Positions 59,429 through 64,000 of a stretch of DNA of 64,000 bases are shown one piece after another. The notes beneath the pieces are model-generated. The model was not told where the DNA came from. It saw nothing but the letters and a program-made list of their open reading frames with translations, and searched no databases. The position numbers were made by a program, and so were the translations under genes. Positions within the stretch are counted from its first letter, which is position 1, and every line of letters begins with the position of its first letter. The stretch comes from UBA1952 sp965246785 (GTDB lineage: Bacteria; Bacteroidota; Bacteroidia; Chitinophagales; Chitinophagaceae), in assembly GCA_965246785.1 (NCBI GenBank), contig CBDFFM010000032.1, forward strand, positions 186,001 to 250,000. The letters are read 5' to 3'.

Positions 59429-59860
59429 ATGAAACGCTACCTGCTTTCTATCCTGTTTATTTGTGCAGCGCTCAACGCCTCCGCCCAAACCGCCACCACC
59501 GACGAAGGCGTCATCCGCGCCATCCTCGCCAACCAGACTGCGCAATGGAACCGCGGCAACATTGACGGCTATATGGTAGGCTACTGGCCCAGCGACAGCC
59601 TTGTATTCATAGGCAAGAGCGGCCCTACCTATGGCTACAACGCCACGCTGGCGCGCTACAAGAAGGCCTATCCGGATGCGGCGCGGATGGGGCAGCTTAC
59701 CTCAACCATTCTGAGCGTGCGCTCCCTCTCGCCCGAATGGGCGTATGTGACGGGAAGCTGGGCCTTGAAGCGCGTAGCCGGCGACCTGAGCGGCTATTAT
59801 ACTTTATTGCTGCGCAAAACAGGAGGCGAATGGGTGATTGTGGAAGACCACAGCTCATAG
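59429..59860 (+). CDS. DUF4440/SnoaL-like secreted protein
   Basis: 143 residues. Signal peptide (LLSILFICAALNASAQ) and a nuclear-transport-factor-2-like cone fold (DEGVIRAILANQTAQWNRGNIDGYMVGYW, DSLVFIGKSGPTYGYNATLARYKKAYP, WAYVTGSWALKR, GYYTLLLRKTGGEWVIVEDHSS). DUF4440 proteins bind or isomerise small molecules; no catalytic residues are certain here. A CTTTG-containing region before the start may hold the promoter but the -7 match is poor. Confidence 0.88.
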   Translation: MKRYLLSILFICAALNASAQTATTDEGVIRAILANQTAQWNRGNIDGYMVGYWPSDSLVFIGKSGPTYGYNATLARYKKAYPDAARMGQLTSTILSVRSLSPEWAYVTGSWALKRVAGDLSGYYTLLLRKTGGEWVIVEDHSS

Positions 59861-60060
59861 AAGCTGAATAAACAAACACATTGATAAACATGGCTGGAGC
59901 ACCCGGCCTGTGAGCTGCATTGCCGGCATTGTTGCGGGTTTTCCCTCAGGACAGATTAGAAGGCTGATTGATCTTGATGAGCTAAGCTTATGGGCTGGTA
60001 AATCAATACATCCGCCAATAGCCCTTCTTAAACAAGTGCTGTACAGTCTAATGCATCTGC

Positions 60061-60088
60061 TTTCCACAATTACGAACAGTTATCCACA
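60061..60088 (+). promoter_or_regulatory. Two DnaA-box-like sites upstream of mraZ
   Basis: TTTCCACAA (60061-60069) and a perfect TTATCCACA (60080-60088). Within the 396-bp gap 59861-60256, which also contains the mraZ operator; no other gene is seen in that gap. Confidence 0.45.
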
Positions 60089-60188
60089 CCCCGGTCACTG
60101 AAAAGGCCGTTCACAAATCATTAAACTATGTAAAGAGCCTTGCCCTGTAAGGCTTTCGCCAGTGTGCGCTACACGTGGAAAAATATAG

Positions 60189-60236
60189 GTGGGAAGGTTA
60201 GTGTCAGAAAGTGGGAGAAAGTGTTTCTTTGTGTCA
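60189..60236 (+). promoter_or_regulatory. MraZ operator: GTG-type repeats on one DNA face
   Basis: GTG begins at 60189, 60201, 60211, 60221 and 60231, mostly 10 bp apart. Two repeats read GTGGGA, matching the TGGGN direct repeats with 5-bp spacers recognised by MraZ in other bacteria. They lie 20-70 bp before the mraZ start, so autorepression of the dcw operon is likely. Confidence 0.65.
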
Positions 60237-60256
60237 ACTCCTTCCAATAACCACAT

Positions 60257-60721
60257 ATGCCATCCTTCATCGGCGAATACGAGGTTGCAATAGACGCGAA
60301 AGGCCGCTTCCTGCTGCCTGCCGGTCTGCGCAAGCAGATTCCTGAAGGCGGAAGCGAGCGTTTTGTAGTCAATCGCGGTTTTGAAAGCTGTCTTGTGCTG
60401 TACACGATGGATGTATGGGAAGTGATAGCGGCTAAAATCAACAAACTCAACGATTTCAATCCAAAGGAACGCGCGCTGAAGCGCCTGTTCCTTAACGGTG
60501 CAAATATCGTAGAGCTGGACAGCGCGGGGCGCATGAATCTGCCGAAAAACCTGATGGAATATGCTGGTCTTTCCAAAGACATGGTGCTGGCTTCGCAGGG
60601 AAATAAGGTGGAACTGTGGGATAAGACGGCTTATAATAATTATTTGAAGCAGAATGTGGGCAACCTCAGTCTGCTGGCGGAGGAAGTGGGCGGTGGAGAG
60701 GCGTTTAATCCGTTTGTGTAA
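60257..60721 (+). CDS. mraZ: Transcriptional regulator MraZ
   Basis: 154 residues; two AbrB-like swapped-hairpin DNA-binding modules that form ring-shaped oligomers and repress the division/wall operon. Starts with MPSFIGEYEVAIDAKGRFLLPAGLRKQ; second module includes NIVELDSAGRMNLPKNLMEYAGL. It is the first gene of the dcw cluster, with a promoter region of phased GTG repeats upstream. Next gene rsmH begins 10 bp after the stop. Confidence 0.95.
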   Translation: MPSFIGEYEVAIDAKGRFLLPAGLRKQIPEGGSERFVVNRGFESCLVLYTMDVWEVIAAKINKLNDFNPKERALKRLFLNGANIVELDSAGRMNLPKNLMEYAGLSKDMVLASQGNKVELWDKTAYNNYLKQNVGNLSLLAEEVGGGEAFNPFV

Positions 60722-60731
60722 GGACGAGGAA

Positions 60732-61643
60732 ATGGCGGATCCCACTTTTTACCACACAACAGTTCTTTTAAAGGAGGCAGTAGATGCGCTGGATGTAAAC
60801 CCCGACGGAATCTACGTGGACGCCACATTCGGCGGCGGCGGTCATAGCCGGGAGATTCTTTCGCGCCTCGGTCCGAAGGGGAAGCTCATTGCCTTTGACC
60901 ACGATGCCGATGCCTGGCGGAACAAGCCGGATGATGCGCGCCTGATACCCGTAGAAGAAAACTTCCGCTACATCAAACGCTTTCTGCGGCTGCACGGCGT
61001 GGCCGGAAATGTAGACGGCATTCTTGCTGACCTCGGCGTAAGCTCCTGGCAGTTTGACACGGCAGAGCGAGGCTTTTCCATCCGCTTTGACGGCCCGCTG
61101 GATATGCGGATGGACAACAGACTGGAAAAGACGGCGGCAGACATCCTGAGCAGCTACAGCGAGAAAGAGCTGCACAAGATGTTTGAATTGTACGGCGAGG
61201 TGCGGAACGCACGGGAGTTGGCGAGACACATTGCCACGAATCGCGGGAAGGGGAAGCTGACCAGCATTGAAGGCTTGAAGAGCCTGATAAAGCCGATTGT
61301 AAAGGGCGTGCCGGAAAAGTATCTCGCCCAGCTGTTTCAGGCGCTGCGGATAGAAGTGAATGAGGAGCTGGACGCGCTGAAAGAGTTTTTGGAGCAGACG
61401 CCGGAGTGCTTGAAGGAAGGCGGAAGGCTGAGCGTTATCTCCTTTCACTCTTTGGAAGACAGGTTGGTAAAGACGTTTATGAAACGAGGAGTTTGGGAAG
61501 ACGAGACAAATGAGTTTGGGCAGATAACGAATAAGGCGAAGCTGCGGCCGCTGACGCCAAAGCCGGTAGAGCCGACAGAAGAAGAAACGAAACAAAACAG
61601 CAGAGCACGCAGCGCTAGGCTGCGCATCGCAGAAAAGATATGA
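60732..61643 (+). CDS. rsmH: 16S rRNA (cytosine1402-N4)-methyltransferase RsmH
   Basis: 303 residues; methylates C1402 of 16S rRNA with S-adenosylmethionine. SAM-binding region is VDATFGGGGHSREIL; conserved GILADLGVSSWQFDTAERGFSIRFDGPLDMRMD and ISFHSLEDRLVKTFMK follow. Start at 60732 (MADPTFYHTTVLLKEA) fits the family; a longer frame would overlap mraZ. Overlaps the next ORF's ATG (ATGA), so it is translationally coupled to ftsL. Confidence 0.95.
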   Translation: MADPTFYHTTVLLKEAVDALDVNPDGIYVDATFGGGGHSREILSRLGPKGKLIAFDHDADAWRNKPDDARLIPVEENFRYIKRFLRLHGVAGNVDGILADLGVSSWQFDTAERGFSIRFDGPLDMRMDNRLEKTAADILSSYSEKELHKMFELYGEVRNARELARHIATNRGKGKLTSIEGLKSLIKPIVKGVPEKYLAQLFQALRIEVNEELDALKEFLEQTPECLKEGGRLSVISFHSLEDRLVKTFMKRGVWEDETNEFGQITNKAKLRPLTPKPVEPTEEETKQNSRARSARLRIAEKI

Positions 61644-62037
61644 AGAAGGTAAAAGGAGTTCCGTTCGCAGGCCCGGCAGAGGCGCGCACCCCGGTGCAGC
61701 GCATCCGTCAGGACATCCGCGCCCGTAGCGCGACCGCCTGTCGTACACGAAGCTCCTGACCAACATTCCGTATATCGCCTTCTGTGCGCTGCTGGTAGTC
61801 ATCTACATCGCCAATAGTCACCGCGCGGTAGAGATGCAGCGCGAACTGAACAAGCAGCAGATGGTATTGAAGGAGCTGCGCTGGCGCTACATGGATACAA
61901 AGACGCGATTGATGAACGCAGGGATGGAAAGCAACGTCATTCAAAGCGGCGCAAGGTTGGGATTGAAACCGCTGACTCTACCGGCTTATAGCATCGTGAT
62001 TAATGAAGGAATGAAGAATGAAGAAATGAAAAAATAA
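61640..62037 (+). pseudogene. ftsL: FtsL-like division protein gene split by a one-base frameshift
   Basis: The ATG at 61640 overlaps the rsmH stop, as expected for ftsL in the dcw order. In that frame the N-terminal cytoplasmic part (MKKVKGVPFAGPAEARTPVQRIRQDIRARSATA...) stops at TGA 61757. The rest of FtsL, a membrane helix (NIPYIAFCALLVVIYIANSH) and coiled coil (LNKQQMVLKELRWRYMDTKTRL) ending in the LGLKPLTLPAYSIVI motif, lies in the -1 frame, after its own TAG at 61726, with no ATG, GTG or TTG before 61834 (within the coiled coil). Adding one G after about 61732 gives ARSADRLSYTKLLTNIPY as one continuous frame. FtsL is normally essential, so a sequencing or assembly error is the likeliest cause; a real mutation is possible. 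Confidence 0.85.
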
Positions 62038-62078
62038 GCTGGCTTGATACCTGATACTTACTACTTGATACTATCGCA

Positions 62079-64000
62079 GTGAACGTCAAAAAAGACATAC
62101 GGTTCCGGGTGTACATCGCCTTTACCTGCATTTGCATGCTAGGTCTCGCCATTATTGTAAAGGCGGCCCTTATACAGGGCAAGGAAGGCAAAGAACTGCG
62201 CCAGCTTGCGCAGGACATGCACATGAAGACGGACACGATGTATGCCGAGCGCGGCAATATCTACACCGAATCGGGCGAATTGTTGTGCTCATCCATCCCG
62301 CAGTTCGACATCCACCTTGACCCGACCGTTGTCAAGCACGACACTTTCAGCAAATACATAGACACCCTCACGCGCGGCATTTATGCAGTGCTGCAAACAA
62401 AAAGCCCAGGCATCTACAAAGCAGAGCTGCAACAGGCCTACGCCGACAGCAATCACTACTATGAGCTCTGCAAGAAGATTACTTACGACAAATACATTGC
62501 CCTGCGCAGCCTGCCCATCTTCCGGCTCGGCAAGCGCCGCGGCGGATTTATAGCCGATAATCAGACGAAGCGCGTTCGGCCTTACGATATGCTTGCCTCG
62601 CGTACCATTGGGCTTTGGCGCAAAAACGCGCAGAATATCGGTCTTGAAGGGACGTTTGATTCCCTGCTGCGCGGCATGAACGGCAGCCGCATTGTGCAGA
62701 AGATGACGGGCGGCGTGTATATGCCGGTAGAAGGCACCGAGTACGAGCCGCAAAACGGCTATGATATCGTCACCACCATTGACTTGAACATCCAGAACGT
62801 AGCGGAGAATGCGATGATGAGCGTACTGGAAAAATACCAGTGTCTTTACGGTACCGCCATCGTCATGGAAGTGAACACCGGCAAGATTCGCGGCCTGGTA
62901 AACCTCGGTCGCGACTCAGCTAGCGGCAAGTACATTGAAAAGCAGAACTACGCGCTGACGCCTGCTGAGCCCGGCTCAACCTTCAAGCTGACAACACTGC
63001 TGTCGTTGCTGAATGACGGCCTCATCAATGTAGAAGACAACGTGAACTGCGAAGGCGGCGCTATCCGCTTCTACAACCGCGTGATGAAGGATTCGCACCT
63101 CGGCCTCGGCACGCTGACCATTAAAGATGCCTACGCGCATTCATCCAACGCGGCGATGGCAAAGCTGGCCTTCAATGCTTATTCTAAAGAGCCCGAAAAG
63201 TTCATCAAGCACCTGCAAGCCCTGCAGGTTGATAAGCGTACCGGTATTGACATTGCCGGCGAGCCACGTCCGGTTCTCGTAAAGCCTGGCGATAAAGAGT
63301 GGAGCAACACTACGCTGCCTTGGCTGGCCACCGGTTATGGTGTCATCATTACGCCGCTGCGCACGTGTATGTTATACAACGGCATCGCTAACGGCGGCCG
63401 CATGATGAAGCCTTACCTCGTCTCTTCCATTCGCCAATACGGCAAGGACGTGCAGCAATTTCCGCCGGTTGCCGTTGTAGAAAAGATGGGTGATACGGGC
63501 GTCATCAATCAGCTCAGGAAATGCACGGCGGAAGTGGTATTGAGCGGTACCGGCAAGGATATCAAAAGCCCGCACTACAACATCTCAGGTAAGACCGGTA
63601 CGGCGCAGGTGGCAGATAAGATTGAAGGACGCTGGTATCCATATACCGCCGGAATCTATCAAGGCTCATTCGTCGGCTACTTTCCAAGCGAGGCTCCGAA
63701 GTACACCATTTGTGTTGTCATCCGCACGCGTCCGCACGCTGGTACCTACTATGGCGGCTTACTGGCAGCGCCGGTGTTCCGAATGATTAGCGACAAGATT
63801 TTCGCCAGCGCAATGGGCTCCTGGAGTGGCCCGTTAGACAGCGTTGCGAAAAAGAACGAGAAAAACATTGCCGCTCGCCAGACGACTGCGGCTTCCTATC
63901 AGCAAGTAATGAGCGCCCTCGGTATGAAGGCCGTCAGCGAAGCGATGAGCAAGCAAAGCATGGCGCGACTCTCAACCGATACAGCGAAGAACATTTCCAT
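62079..64000 (+). CDS. ftsI: FtsI/PBP-type peptidoglycan transpeptidase, 3' end outside the window
   Basis: Class B penicillin-binding protein making septal cross-links; 640 residues visible and open to the window's end. GTG at 62079 is chosen because it leads directly into the membrane anchor (FRVYIAFTCICMLGLAIIVKAALI). The transpeptidase site is complete: Ser300-x-x-Lys303 (PGSTFKL), Ser355-Ser-Asn357 (AHSSNAAM) and Lys505-Thr-Gly507 (SGKTGTAQV). Upstream N-terminal domain runs from about residue 50 to 250. It follows ftsL by about 40 bp, the usual dcw order. Confidence 0.92.
   Translation, partial: MNVKKDIRFRVYIAFTCICMLGLAIIVKAALIQGKEGKELRQLAQDMHMKTDTMYAERGNIYTESGELLCSSIPQFDIHLDPTVVKHDTFSKYIDTLTRGIYAVLQTKSPGIYKAELQQAYADSNHYYELCKKITYDKYIALRSLPIFRLGKRRGGFIADNQTKRVRPYDMLASRTIGLWRKNAQNIGLEGTFDSLLRGMNGSRIVQKMTGGVYMPVEGTEYEPQNGYDIVTTIDLNIQNVAENAMMSVLEKYQCLYGTAIVMEVNTGKIRGLVNLGRDSASGKYIEKQNYALTPAEPGSTFKLTTLLSLLNDGLINVEDNVNCEGGAIRFYNRVMKDSHLGLGTLTIKDAYAHSSNAAMAKLAFNAYSKEPEKFIKHLQALQVDKRTGIDIAGEPRPVLVKPGDKEWSNTTLPWLATGYGVIITPLRTCMLYNGIANGGRMMKPYLVSSIRQYGKDVQQFPPVAVVEKMGDTGVINQLRKCTAEVVLSGTGKDIKSPHYNISGKTGTAQVADKIEGRWYPYTAGIYQGSFVGYFPSEAPKYTICVVIRTRPHAGTYYGGLLAAPVFRMISDKIFASAMGSWSGPLDSVAKKNEKNIAARQTTAASYQQVMSALGMKAVSEAMSKQSMARLSTDTAKNIS

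Noticed and set aside
60061..60088. Replication origin near mraZ
   Set aside because: Only two DnaA-box-like sites, no AT-rich unwinding block, and no dnaA or dnaN gene in the window.
61720..61760. Programmed -1 frameshift in ftsL
   Set aside because: No slippery heptamer of the X-XXY-YYZ type or downstream pseudoknot-like pairing is visible; a missing base explains the frames more simply.

Overview
The window is bacterial chromosome of a Bacteroidota member, most likely a Chitinophagaceae-type organism. Supporting evidence: TonB-dependent receptors and a DUF5686 protein with carboxypeptidase-regulatory N-terminal domains, secreted proteins with type IX secretion (T9SS) C-terminal sorting domains, an Omp28-like protein, a GldM-C-like protein, many promoters with the Bacteroidota -7 element TAnnTTTG, and no clear Shine-Dalgarno sequences. 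Base composition is moderately GC-rich, with two visibly AT-rich patches (about 7080-8130 and 58840-59370) that look acquired. No rRNA, tRNA, CRISPR array, transposase or prophage was seen.

Layout. 1-6.9 kb: the 5' end of a leftward gene that may be lptD, an N-acetylmuramoyl-L-alanine amidase, an EGF-like lipoprotein, a PHA-synthase-like protein, an unknown helical protein, a possible small RNA, and a Mn/Fe transporter (NRAMP) fused to a universal-stress domain. 7-10.8 kb: a solitary SIR2-like gene between palindromic repeats, then a BlaI/M56-peptidase sensor pair followed by a truncated copy of the sensor. 10.9-14.5 kb: trpS, CCA-adding enzyme, macrodomain protein, lipoprotein. 14.6-24.3 kb: TonB receptor, T9SS cargo protein, HerA-like ATPase and OprB-like porin, Omp28-like protein. 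24.6-26.8 kb: ECF sigma factor, putative anti-sigma factor and outer-membrane protein. 26.9-33.9 kb: OsmC, GNAT, valS, GldM-C-like protein, arginase, MFS transporter, YggS. 34.4-42 kb: unknown secreted protein, polytopic membrane protein, purQ, two DsbD-type proteins, FAD dehydrogenase. 42-49.7 kb: RelA/SpoT, DUF5686 protein, deoC, TonB receptor. 49.7-59.9 kb: TonB-like protein, amino-acid permease, a giant BNR/PKD/T9SS protein, several unknown genes, a broken DUF4062 gene. 60-64 kb: the start of the division and cell-wall (dcw) cluster: mraZ, rsmH, ftsL (frameshifted), ftsI (runs off the end).

The signals that genes alone do not explain are these. (1) Three intergenic arrays at about 17.6, 34.1 and 57.9 kb each consist of seven to nine units with a period of 21 nt (19-21 in the second), but the units differ in sequence; two are built on short palindromes. 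(2) An almost identical operator, TGTTAG-N6-CTAACA, lies at the promoters of the NRAMP transporter gene and of the OprB-like porin gene 16 kb away, suggesting one metal-responsive regulon that pairs an outer-membrane and an inner-membrane step. (3) ftsL is split by a one-base frameshift. (4) A palindromic repeat appears to have been inserted in frame inside valS. (5) Several -7 boxes abut the start codon, suggesting leaderless mRNAs.
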